DNA of 23,254 bases, taken from NCBI GenBank assembly GCA_015523645.1, contig WAJY01000122.1, forward strand, positions 1 through 23,254, in the 5' to 3' direction. The DNA is from Geoglobus sp. Its GTDB lineage: Archaea; Halobacteriota; Archaeoglobi; Archaeoglobales; Archaeoglobaceae. Position 1 is the stretch's first letter; every line of letters begins with the position of its first letter. The notes under the pieces were generated by a model that searched no databases, was not told the DNA's origin, and saw nothing but the letters and a program-made list of their open reading frames with translations. Positions 1 through 7,048 of this stretch are shown here, piece by piece. The translations under genes were made by a program, and so were the position numbers.

Positions 1-1421
1 AAATTGGTGCAGTACCTGTTCCAATAACTCCAATATACACACCCAACGAATTAGAATATATATGTAGGGATTCACATGCAAGAGGTATTCTTTGCTCAGA
101 TGTAAATTTTGATTATGTGATGCAAGTATTACCAAAAACGAATTTGGAGATAATCATTTACACGAATCTGGCTGATTTAGTAGAGGTGTATAAAAAATTT
201 TTCGGAAAAATTTTAGACAGGATCCCAAGTGGTAGAATTGAAAATATGGAAAATGTATTTTCTTTTAAAAAATTAATTAAAGGGCATGGCAGTCCACCTC
301 AGATAGATATCGATCCAAAAAGTTATCCGGCATACATACTTTATACTGGAGGTACAACTGGTAATCCCAAGGGGGTCATAGGTACACATTATACAGCCGT
401 AGCAATTGTAACTGAAACATATGAATGGTTTAAAAACTTTATAAAAGACGGTGAACATATCGCTATGGTTCAACTCCCCCTCTTCCATATTTTTGGTCAG
501 TTAGTAGTTGCAGTTCTTAATTTGCATTCTGGCAATACGATAGTATTAATGCCCAAACTTAATTTGGATGCACTTCTGGACTCTGTTCGTAGATACAAAG
601 TGACTTTGTTTTATGGTGTACCTGCGTTGTATAATATGATACTCGATCATGATAGGTTGGATCAATATGATCTGACTTCTCTTAAATATTGTTTTTCTGG
701 TGGTGATGTTTTGCCAAGTGAAGTGTTCATGCGATGGAAATCAAAGTTTGGTCTACCAATTTATCAAATATACGGATCCACTGAAACGGGAAACATAGCT
801 ATAAGTCCATTAGATCGAGAGCCAATTCCGGGGTGCGTTGGATTACCCTTACCTACAAAACGGATTAAAATTGTTGATCCAGATACACATGAGCCAGTTC
901 CAATAAACACACCTGGCGAGTTATGGGTCCATGCAGATTATTTGGTAAAGGAGTATTGGAATAAACCTGAAGAAACCGAGAAATCATTTGTTTTACAAAA
1001 TGGTATACTGTGGTACCGTATGAAAGATATTGTCAGAATGGATGAGAAAGGATACCTATATTTTGTTGATAGGGCAGTGGACTTAATAAAATACAAAGGT
1101 TATAGAATATCAGCTTCGGAAATAGAAGCTGTTTTATTAAATCATCCTGCTGTAAAGGAAGTGTGTGTTATTGGCGTACCAGACAAAAAAGTTGGGGAGC
1201 GTATTAAAGCATTCGTAGTGTTGAATGATGATGTTCGAGGTGTTACGGCTTCAGATCTGATAAAATGGTGCCGGGAAAATCTTGTCCCATACAAAGTACC
1301 GGATTACATCGAGTTTAGAGACATGCTGCCAAAATCAAAGGTCGGTAAAGTTTTAAGACGTGAGTTAAGGGAAAAGGAAAGAAAAAAGACTAAGGAAGTG
1401 ATAACAAGCTTAACAAATTGA
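1..1421 (+). CDS. Acyl-CoA synthetase / AMP-dependent ligase (5' end outside window)
   Basis: The reading frame is open from base 3, so the gene enters from the left; the GTG at 117 is internal because the preceding codons encode family-like sequence (GAVPVPITPIYTPNELEYI). About 472 residues are visible. Motifs in order: the phosphate-binding loop YTGGTTGNPKG (about nt 342-374), YGSTETG (about 771-791), the hinge region around YRMKDIVRMDEKGYLYFVDR, and the C-terminal lysine motif PKSKVGKVLRREL. These define the ANL superfamily, which adenylates a carboxylic acid and transfers it to CoA; the sequence resembles long-chain fatty-acid ligases, but the substrate cannot be read from it. It ends 60 nt before the convergent M24 gene. 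It probably supplies acyl-CoA to the oxidation enzymes opposite. Typical family length suggests roughly 70-100 N-terminal residues are missing. Confidence 0.93.
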   Translation, partial: IGAVPVPITPIYTPNELEYICRDSHARGILCSDVNFDYVMQVLPKTNLEIIIYTNLADLVEVYKKFFGKILDRIPSGRIENMENVFSFKKLIKGHGSPPQIDIDPKSYPAYILYTGGTTGNPKGVIGTHYTAVAIVTETYEWFKNFIKDGEHIAMVQLPLFHIFGQLVVAVLNLHSGNTIVLMPKLNLDALLDSVRRYKVTLFYGVPALYNMILDHDRLDQYDLTSLKYCFSGGDVLPSEVFMRWKSKFGLPIYQIYGSTETGNIAISPLDREPIPGCVGLPLPTKRIKIVDPDTHEPVPINTPGELWVHADYLVKEYWNKPEETEKSFVLQNGILWYRMKDIVRMDEKGYLYFVDRAVDLIKYKGYRISASEIEAVLLNHPAVKEVCVIGVPDKKVGERIKAFVVLNDDVRGVTASDLIKWCRENLVPYKVPDYIEFRDMLPKSKVGKVLRRELREKERKKTKEVITSLTN

Positions 1422-1481
1422 TCCTGACAAATTTAGCTTGATACGAAATAGTTGTGAAAAGACAAAGATATAACAAAGTTA

Positions 1482-2621
1482 TTAAACCTCTATAATTTCA
1501 ACAGGAGTTTTCTCGAGAACCTTACATTTTGACTTTTGAACGACAACTGTTGACTCTATAGCAACACCCCAGTCTCCTGGTAGAACTACTTTTGGTTCCA
1601 AAGCTAATGTCATGTTTTCAGCGAGCTTTTCTGAAGAATTTGTTATCGCTGGAGGTTCATCCATTTCCAATCCAATACCATGCCCGATGAATTTAACTTT
1701 TCCGAAACCTCTACCCATGAAACCGTCCATATTGCATTCTTTAGCAAGTGTCATAGCTCTTTCATAGATTTCATGACATTCTGCCCCTTTTTTTGTTAAT
1801 TTTAGGATCTCTGTATATATCTCTTTTAAATTTTCAAAATTTTCTATAACTCTAATCGATGCTTTTCCTATTGTAAAGGTTCTTGTAATATCAACGGTGT
1901 AGCCGTTGTATCTTCCAGTTATATCTATCCACACAACGTCTCCTTTTCTTAATTTTTTATTCCCACTTCCAACTGGACAAGCTCTACTTAAACCTGGACC
2001 TGCGCTTACGGAATTGACCATACTCTGCTTAATTAGAGATATAACGGCTATGTTTGGCATTTTACTTCTCCAATCCCTAATTTCAACATATCCATCATGC
2101 ATAAGTTTCTTTAACTGACATTCAAGAATTGCAGATGCTTCAAATTCTCTCATACCCTCACTTATAGTCTCTGCTGCAAAAGACAACGTTTCATCTACCT
2201 GTTTTATTGCTTTCTTCATATATTCGATCTCAAACTTGTCTTTTATTTTTCTTAGCTCAAATAACAATGAAGAGACGTTCTCACTCTCGTAAATATAGCT
2301 ATAAAGTTGTTTGTATGTGGTAACAGGGACCACATCTTCCTCTAGTCCTACAATTTTTGAGTTTTTTATTTCGTTTATTGCATCTTTCAAACCACCACTC
2401 CTCACAGTCATATTCTCTGCTTCTGTTTTTGCTCTTTCTGGGTTTATGGAGACATACAGAGTCGCTTCTCCACTTGAAGGTAAAACCATCACTCCTCTTT
2501 GAGCTGTTCCACTTAGATAGTAAATGTTAATTGGACTCATAATAAGTGATACGTCAATTTCTTTTTCCATCATTCTCTCTTGAAGAACTTCAATTCTTCT
2601 TTGAAAAATTTTAGCAGCCAT
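1482..2621 (-). CDS. M24-family (creatinase/prolidase-fold) protein
   Basis: 379 aa. An N-terminal creatinase-like domain (about 1-130) is followed by a pita-bread M24 domain. The five metal ligands are all present: D233, D244, H314 (GHGIG), E342 (LEPK) and E356 (AIES). Both histidines that prolidases use around the substrate are replaced: V217 stands in the 'PHG' position and D321 in the 'GLEIHE' position. Xaa-Pro dipeptidase activity is therefore doubtful; other M24 members act as amidohydrolases or lyases. The ATG directly follows the stop of the upstream dehydrogenase gene (TAAATG), so it is the last gene of a four-gene minus-strand operon with acyl-CoA enzymes. The substrate is unknown; an automatic 'Xaa-Pro aminopeptidase' label would be weakly supported. 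Confidence 0.85.
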   Translation of the reverse strand: MAAKIFQRRIEVLQERMMEKEIDVSLIMSPINIYYLSGTAQRGVMVLPSSGEATLYVSINPERAKTEAENMTVRSGGLKDAINEIKNSKIVGLEEDVVPVTTYKQLYSYIYESENVSSLLFELRKIKDKFEIEYMKKAIKQVDETLSFAAETISEGMREFEASAILECQLKKLMHDGYVEIRDWRSKMPNIAVISLIKQSMVNSVSAGPGLSRACPVGSGNKKLRKGDVVWIDITGRYNGYTVDITRTFTIGKASIRVIENFENLKEIYTEILKLTKKGAECHEIYERAMTLAKECNMDGFMGRGFGKVKFIGHGIGLEMDEPPAITNSSEKLAENMTLALEPKVVLPGDWGVAIESTVVVQKSKCKVLEKTPVEIIEV

Positions 2622-3509
2622 TTATCTATTGATCTCCCTTTTTTTAAAATAGTCGTAAAATCCTCCCTTACTGCCTTTTTTCCTCTTTGGATTTCCTAAA
2701 TATCCAGAACTTATAAGCATCTTCATCATAGTTGGTACTATCCATTTTGAGTCGTTTGTCAATCTGTACATTTCTTCCCATATCCTAGCTCTCATGTCCA
2801 ACCCTATCCAGTCAGTTAGTTCAAATGGACCCATAGGATGTCCATACCCGTATTTCAAAATTTTGTCTATGTCCTCTGGTGATGCTACTCCCTCCTCCAC
2901 TATTCTCATAGCCTCCATGAAGATTGCATGTGACAATCTTATCGATGGAAAACCTCTCCCGTTATCTTTTACAACAACAACTATCCTGTCTAACTTTTCC
3001 ATCAGATCTACTGTAACATCTAGCGTTTTCTTGCTTGTAAGCAAACCTGTCACAATCTCAACAAGCTTCATAACGTGAACTGGCTGAAAAAAATGTGTCC
3101 CAATTATCCTTTCGGGTTTAGATGTCTCGGAAGCGAGTAGAGTTATTGGAAGAGATGAAGTATTGCTTGCAAGAATGACATCAGTTTTTGAGTCAAGATC
3201 TTTAAAAGCTTTTTTCTTTAAATCTAGACTCTCTGGGATCGCTTCGATTATATAGTGTGCCTTCTCGCACAATTTTCCGAAATTTGTTGTCAATTCTATT
3301 CTACTCAATATTTCAGATGACTTCTCTTTGGTGATCTTTTTTTTCTCGACTCTCCTATTTAGAGTCTCTTCTATTTCTTTGTATCCTTTTTTAAGCACGT
3401 TTTCCTCAATGTCTGTAGCTATAACATCGAAGCCCCGTTCGGCACACAAAAGGGATATCTGCCTACCCATAGTGCCAAAGCCTAAGACACCTATACATTT
3501 TATTTTCAT
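2622..3509 (-). CDS. 3-hydroxyacyl-CoA dehydrogenase (paralogue 1)
   Basis: 295 aa from the ATG at 3509, which has AGGTGAT about 7 nt upstream; the longer open frame (to 3590) would run back into the crotonase gene and is not needed. The N-terminal Rossmann domain has GVLGFGTMG (residues 7-15). The catalytic His-Glu pair is in GTHFFQPVHVMKLVE (H139, E151), and a C-terminal 3HCDH helical domain follows. The family oxidises (S)-3-hydroxyacyl-CoA to 3-ketoacyl-CoA with NAD+. The usual KDxPGF..NR linker reads KDNGRGFPSIR here, a modest deviation. It follows the crotonase gene by 7 nt and abuts the M24 gene. It is clearly diverged from the second dehydrogenase of the operon, which suggests different substrates. 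Confidence 0.92.
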   Translation of the reverse strand: MKIKCIGVLGFGTMGRQISLLCAERGFDVIATDIEENVLKKGYKEIEETLNRRVEKKKITKEKSSEILSRIELTTNFGKLCEKAHYIIEAIPESLDLKKKAFKDLDSKTDVILASNTSSLPITLLASETSKPERIIGTHFFQPVHVMKLVEIVTGLLTSKKTLDVTVDLMEKLDRIVVVVKDNGRGFPSIRLSHAIFMEAMRIVEEGVASPEDIDKILKYGYGHPMGPFELTDWIGLDMRARIWEEMYRLTNDSKWIVPTMMKMLISSGYLGNPKRKKGSKGGFYDYFKKREINR

Positions 3510-3516
3510 ATGCACA

Positions 3517-4284
3517 TCACCTATGTTTTCTTCTGAAGTCTTCAACCGCCTTTTTGTGCTCCTCAGATTCAGCACAGAATTTTTGCGCAAGTAATGCTTT
3601 TTCTAAAGCTGTACCGAGATCATCGTCAAAAGCATTATTGATCAGTTTCTTTGCCCAATATAATGCGATTGGGGATTTCGACATTAAAATTTTTGCTTTA
3701 TTTATAGCTGTTTCCATTAGTTTATCTAGCGGAACCACTTCCTCTACCAATCCGATTTTAAGAGCTTCTTGAGCATTATATTGTTTTCCAGTCATTATCA
3801 TTTGTTTAGCTATACTTTCTCCCACAATTCTTGGTAAGAAATAAGTTTCCCCATCTGCTGGGACAAGACCTATATTTATGAATACTGCACCAAACACAGC
3901 ATTTTCGCTTGCTATTCTGAAATCACAAGAGAATGCAATCCCACCACCAGCGCCCACAGCATATCCATTTACAGCAGCGATTGTTGGAATGTACATTTCA
4001 CGCAAACTTTTGTTAATTTTTTGGAATTGATCTATTCTCTCTTTAAATTCAAATATGTCCATTTCGTATACGGGTTTATCTTTGAGGTCTATTCCCACAC
4101 AAAAGGCTTTATCTCCTTTCCCGGTTATTATGAGCACTCTTAGTTCTTTGTTTTTTTCTACACTATTTAATATTTCAATAAAGCTGTTCAAAGCTCTCTC
4201 ATCCAATGCATTCATAACTTCCGGTCGATTAATAGTGATAACACCGATTCCTTTTTCTATTTCCTCAAATAAAATTGGAGGTAT
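3517..4284 (-). CDS. Enoyl-CoA hydratase/isomerase (crotonase-fold) protein, start uncertain
   Basis: The crotonase fold is clear: NRPEVMNALDE at the N-terminus, AFCVGIDLK, the oxyanion segment VNGYAVGAGGG, and the C-terminal helices. The first ATG is at 4215, but the 22-23 codons before it encode the expected first strand (ILFEEIEKGIGVITINRPEV), so translation must begin near 4287-4282. No ATG, GTG or TTG exists there in frame; the candidates are ATC (4287) or ATA (4284), just after a GAGGGGG stretch. The preceding dehydrogenase stops at 4287. Both hydratase glutamates (rat E144 and E164) are replaced, by Gly in GGGIAFSCD and Phe in FGAVFINIG. LVPADGE carries acidic residues near where PaaG-like enzymes have a catalytic Asp. 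It could be an isomerase or other crotonase rather than a standard hydratase. Confidence 0.85.
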   Translation of the reverse strand: MPPILFEEIEKGIGVITINRPEVMNALDERALNSFIEILNSVEKNKELRVLIITGKGDKAFCVGIDLKDKPVYEMDIFEFKERIDQFQKINKSLREMYIPTIAAVNGYAVGAGGGIAFSCDFRIASENAVFGAVFINIGLVPADGETYFLPRIVGESIAKQMIMTGKQYNAQEALKIGLVEEVVPLDKLMETAINKAKILMSKSPIALYWAKKLINNAFDDDLGTALEKALLAQKFCAESEEHKKAVEDFRRKHR

Positions 4285-4286
4285 GA

Positions 4287-5171
4287 TTACACCCCCTCTT
4301 TTTTATAATCATAAAATCCTTTTCCAGTCTTTTTTCCAAGATTGCCAGAAAGTACGAGTGTTTTCAAAGTATTTGGTGGTTTCCACATTGGGTTGCCTGT
4401 CTCGGAATACAAGTACTCAGCAATTTCGTAAAGTGTATCTAATCCGATGACATCAGCAAGGTCAAGTAGTCCCATAGGATAGTTAAAGCCCAGTCTTATC
4501 ATGGTATCTATCTCCTCTGGTGTTGCTAGTCCTTCTTCCAAACATCTCACGGCCTCCAAAAAAAATGCCATGTGAGACCTCGTTGTTACAAATCCTGGAC
4601 AATCTTTTTTCAGGACAACGGGTGTTTTATTGAGCGATTTTATAAATTTGCTCACTATATCAATCGTTTCTTTAGTTGTGCAACCACCAGGTGTTATTTC
4701 AACCAGCTTCATTACTTGTGCTGGACTAAAGAAGTGAGTACCTATAAACTTTTTTTTGCGGTCACTACCAACTTTTTCTGCGATTCGGGAAATCATGATT
4801 GATGAAGTGTTAGTTGCAAAAATTGTTTTATTACTTGCTATTTCATCTAACTTTTCGAAAAGTTCTTGCTTAAGCTGAACTTTTTCAGGTATAGCCTCTA
4901 TGATTATGTCAACGTCTCTTGCAACAGTTTCAAGATCTGTTGTGGTTGTTATTCGGTTTAGTATTTCATCAATCTCATTTTTAGCTATTTTTCCTTTTTC
5001 AGCTAATTTTTCTAGACCAAATCTTCCGGATTTTATTTGTCGCAGAGCTTGCTGGCAAATTTCTTCTGTGACGTCTCTACCTATTACTTCATACCCACTC
5101 ATTGCTGCTATCTGGGCAATCCCATGTCCCATTAAACCTAATCCAACCACACCAACCTTTTTCACTTCCAT
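4287..5171 (-). CDS. 3-hydroxyacyl-CoA dehydrogenase (paralogue 2)
   Basis: 294 aa, normal length for a single-function 3-hydroxybutyryl/3-hydroxyacyl-CoA dehydrogenase. The NAD site is GVVGLGLMGHGIAQ (from residue 7), the catalytic pair is H146 and E158 in GTHFFSPAQVMKLVE, the linker is KDCPGFVTTR, and the C-terminus is KTGKGFYDY. It oxidises 3-hydroxyacyl-CoA in beta-oxidation. It is the first gene of the minus-strand operon; a GAGGG ribosome-binding site lies 7 nt before the ATG and a TATA element lies about 50 nt upstream. The crotonase reading frame begins at its stop codon, so the two are probably translationally coupled. Confidence 0.95.
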   Translation of the reverse strand: MEVKKVGVVGLGLMGHGIAQIAAMSGYEVIGRDVTEEICQQALRQIKSGRFGLEKLAEKGKIAKNEIDEILNRITTTTDLETVARDVDIIIEAIPEKVQLKQELFEKLDEIASNKTIFATNTSSIMISRIAEKVGSDRKKKFIGTHFFSPAQVMKLVEITPGGCTTKETIDIVSKFIKSLNKTPVVLKKDCPGFVTTRSHMAFFLEAVRCLEEGLATPEEIDTMIRLGFNYPMGLLDLADVIGLDTLYEIAEYLYSETGNPMWKPPNTLKTLVLSGNLGKKTGKGFYDYKKEGV

Positions 5172-5172
5172 G

Positions 5173-5230
5173 TTTCTTCCCTCAAATAATATTTTTTATT
5201 TTACAATCTCTTTTGACAATATAAAGTTTG
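5173..5230 (-). promoter_or_regulatory. Promoter and RBS of the acyl-CoA oxidation operon
   Basis: Read on the minus strand, AACTTTATATTG (about 5219-5230) is an archaeal TATA element. Transcription would start roughly 25 nt on, leaving a leader of about 25 nt with GAGGG just before the ATG at 5171. The surrounding 5172-5359 stretch is A/T-rich and shows no other gene. Confidence 0.5.
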
Positions 5231-5328
5231 CGATAAATTGTGAGGATTTAAAAATTAAATTTTTGACGTTGTAATCCTGTTGTAGTGCTGATTTTATAAA
5301 GTTAGATACTTTAAAGCTTAAATCTAAA

Positions 5329-5342
5329 AATAGAAAACAAGA
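5329..5342 (-). terminator. Possible T-tract terminator after rubrerythrin
   Basis: On the minus strand a T-rich run (TTGTTTTCTATTTTTAG) lies about 20 nt after the rubrerythrin stop. Archaeal termination commonly uses such oligo-T tracts without a hairpin. Called by eye only. Confidence 0.3.
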
Positions 5343-5359
5343 GGTTTACCACTGCTTTA

Positions 5360-5860
5360 TTAGAAAACTCTGAAAGTCTCTTTTGAGACACTGCAGATCG
5401 GACAGACTTCTGGAGCCTCGCCGACGAATATGTACCCGCATGTGGGACATACGTATATCCTATCCTCAAAGGTTTTATCTCTTCCACTCTCTACAAGAAC
5501 CTTGATCTTTCTATATATCTCTGCATGCACCTTTTCAGTTTCCATAGCCCACCTGAAGGATGTTGCTGCTTTTCTTTCTCCCTCCCTTATGGCAATATCA
5601 TAAAATCTGGGATACAACTCCTCAATTTCATAGCTCTCGCCTTTTATGGCTTCCTCCAAATTCTTTACCGGGTTGTCAAGATCTTCAATATTCTTCAGAT
5701 GATTTTTTGCATGGACGTATTCAGAGAAGGAAAAAGCTTCAAAGACCCTTGAAAGGTTTTTCAAGCCCTTTTCCCTTGCCATCTCGCCGAAAATCTTGTA
5801 TTTAATGCTTGCCTGGCTCTCTCCTGAAAATGCATTTTTCAAGTTCTTTTCGGTTTCCAT
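5360..5860 (-). CDS. Rubrerythrin
   Basis: 166 aa, close to the usual rubrerythrin length. The ferritin-like four-helix part (1-130) carries diiron ligands E14, E47/H50 (SEYVH), E75/E78 (GESYE) and E109/H112 (ETEKVH). The C-terminal rubredoxin-like knuckle holds C138, C141, C153 and C156 (CPTCGY, CPIC). The family reduces hydrogen peroxide to water in the cytoplasm of anaerobes, fed by rubredoxin or ferredoxin-type donors. The ATG has GGTGATG just upstream and its own TATA box. It lies directly downstream of the feo operon on the same strand, so oxidative defence and iron uptake are neighbours here, though the separate promoter argues for independent control. Confidence 0.96.
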   Translation of the reverse strand: METEKNLKNAFSGESQASIKYKIFGEMAREKGLKNLSRVFEAFSFSEYVHAKNHLKNIEDLDNPVKNLEEAIKGESYEIEELYPRFYDIAIREGERKAATSFRWAMETEKVHAEIYRKIKVLVESGRDKTFEDRIYVCPTCGYIFVGEAPEVCPICSVSKETFRVF

Positions 5861-5906
5861 AACATCACCTTCTTTCTGCTTGAAAAAAGAATGATATATA
5901 ATTTTT
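5861..5906 (-). promoter_or_regulatory. Rubrerythrin promoter
   Basis: Minus strand: AAATTATATATCAT (5893-5906) is a strong TATA element preceded by A residues that could serve as BRE. Its centre is about 39 nt from the ATG, giving a predicted leader of about 13 nt that contains the GGTGATG ribosome-binding site (5863-5869). Confidence 0.6.
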
Positions 5907-5909
5907 TAG

Positions 5910-6437
5910 TCATTCTAGAGATTTAAGAAGTCTTTTCCTCACCGCTACATAGGCTTCATCGCTGAACTCAGCCTTGTAGTATCTTAGAAGTTTTTTAAGC
6001 TCACCCTCATCCATCAACTCCAATTTTGAATTAAGGTAGACAGAAAACTGGGTTAAATTTGATGGCCTGTTTTTGAAAACGCTCCTCTCGAAGTCAACAA
6101 AAACAATTCTTTCGGAGAGGATTATGTGCCTGTCCGGATGGTTCATTTCCCCCTTCTGAATTCCGAGTAAATCGAGAGTTCTGCATACATCAAGTATTCT
6201 CCCCACTGCTATTTGATCAATGGAGTCAAGAACCTCCGAGATGTGTTTTCCTCTGACATATTCCATCTCTATTTCCAGAGATTCTGGTTTTATGGAGTGA
6301 AGTCTGGGAACAAATGTAAAAGGCTGAAGGGAATTTAGCATCCTAGCCTCCTTCCAGAAATTGTAGTTAAGATTGTTTCTAAACCTCTTTACAACCTTGT
6401 CTCCCTTCACTATTATTTCAGAATGCCTGCCCCTCAT
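5910..6437 (-). CDS. Predicted RIO/Bud32-like serine/threonine protein kinase (COG2112-type)
   Basis: 175 aa, a minimal kinase. The ATP lysine is K17 in KVVKRF and the helix-C glutamate is probably E30 (KEARML). The catalytic loop reads HPDRH (H100, D102) and the metal motif is DFE (D115), in place of HRD and DFG. No substrate lobe beyond the core is visible, as in archaeal small kinases. It overlaps the DtxR/FeoA-like gene by 4 nt (ATGA) and is the last gene of the feoB operon. Placement suggests, but does not prove, that it phosphorylates a component of iron uptake. The assignment rests on motif order and size. Confidence 0.72.
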   Translation of the reverse strand: MRGRHSEIIVKGDKVVKRFRNNLNYNFWKEARMLNSLQPFTFVPRLHSIKPESLEIEMEYVRGKHISEVLDSIDQIAVGRILDVCRTLDLLGIQKGEMNHPDRHIILSERIVFVDFERSVFKNRPSNLTQFSVYLNSKLELMDEGELKKLLRYYKAEFSDEAYVAVRKRLLKSLE

Positions 6438-7048
6438 ATCCTAGTTACATGAATTGTATCTGCAAGCCTTTCATCTATTGCTATATGAGTGTTTCCAAGC
6501 TGGATGAGATAGGTGGGGAATACTCTTATAACCTTTACTCTCTTCCCCGGTAGCAAGCCGATGGACGTTATCTTTCTGATAATCTCATCATCTCCTGAAA
6601 GATACTTTATCTCTCCCTCCTCTCCCGGAGAGAGGGAGGAAAGTCTTACAACAAGGCTCCTAACCTCATCCTCACCCCTCAAACAGCACTCTCCCTTTGG
6701 AATCTCCATTCCATGAGGACATACAGATGGGTGACCGAGGAGTGTGCAAATAGCCTCCTCAACCTCCTCACTTATGACATGCTCGAATTTGCAAGCTGAA
6801 GCCTCAATCTTGCGAACATCTGTTCTCAAAACGTCATTCAGCAATCTTTCAGCCAGTCTGTGGAGTCTCATTATCTTTTTTGCCCTCTCAATTCCCTTCT
6901 GGTTTAAGTTTCCATCCTCATCAATGTATCCAAGTCTGAAGAGTTTTTCTTTCATGCTCTCATCCTCAATCTCGTACTCTTCTCCCTCCTCCACTCTTTT
7001 CATGTAAATTTCCTTCAAAAGGTTCTCAAGCTCTTCTTCAAGTTTCAT
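6434..7048 (-). CDS. DtxR/MntR-like metal sensor fused to a FeoA (SH3-like) domain, HTH shortened
   Basis: 204 aa. Residues about 52-115 match the dimerisation and metal-binding part of DtxR regulators: RLHRLAERLL (H63, E67), ACKFEHVISEEVE (C86, E89, H90) and HPSVCPHG (H106). Residues about 128-204 form a FeoA-like SH3 domain (LSPGEEGEIKYL, IGLLPGKRVKVI). The N-terminal winged helix is unusual: from residue 20 to about 40 an acidic stretch stands where the DNA-recognition helices normally lie, leaving only the first helix and the wing-like GYIDEDGNLNQKG. It overlaps feoB by 4 nt (ATGA). It could be an iron-responsive regulator, or a FeoB-associated FeoA protein with a retained iron-sensing domain that no longer binds DNA. 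It is adjacent to feoB, as such genes are in other archaea. Confidence 0.8.
   Translation of the reverse strand: MKLEEELENLLKEIYMKRVEEGEEYEIEDESMKEKLFRLGYIDEDGNLNQKGIERAKKIMRLHRLAERLLNDVLRTDVRKIEASACKFEHVISEEVEEAICTLLGHPSVCPHGMEIPKGECCLRGEDEVRSLVVRLSSLSPGEEGEIKYLSGDDEIIRKITSIGLLPGKRVKVIRVFPTYLIQLGNTHIAIDERLADTIHVTRI

Noticed and set aside
3510..3590. 27-residue N-terminal extension of 3-hydroxyacyl-CoA dehydrogenase 1
   Set aside because: It overlaps the crotonase 3' end, is not family-like, and a good ribosome-binding site precedes the ATG at 3509.
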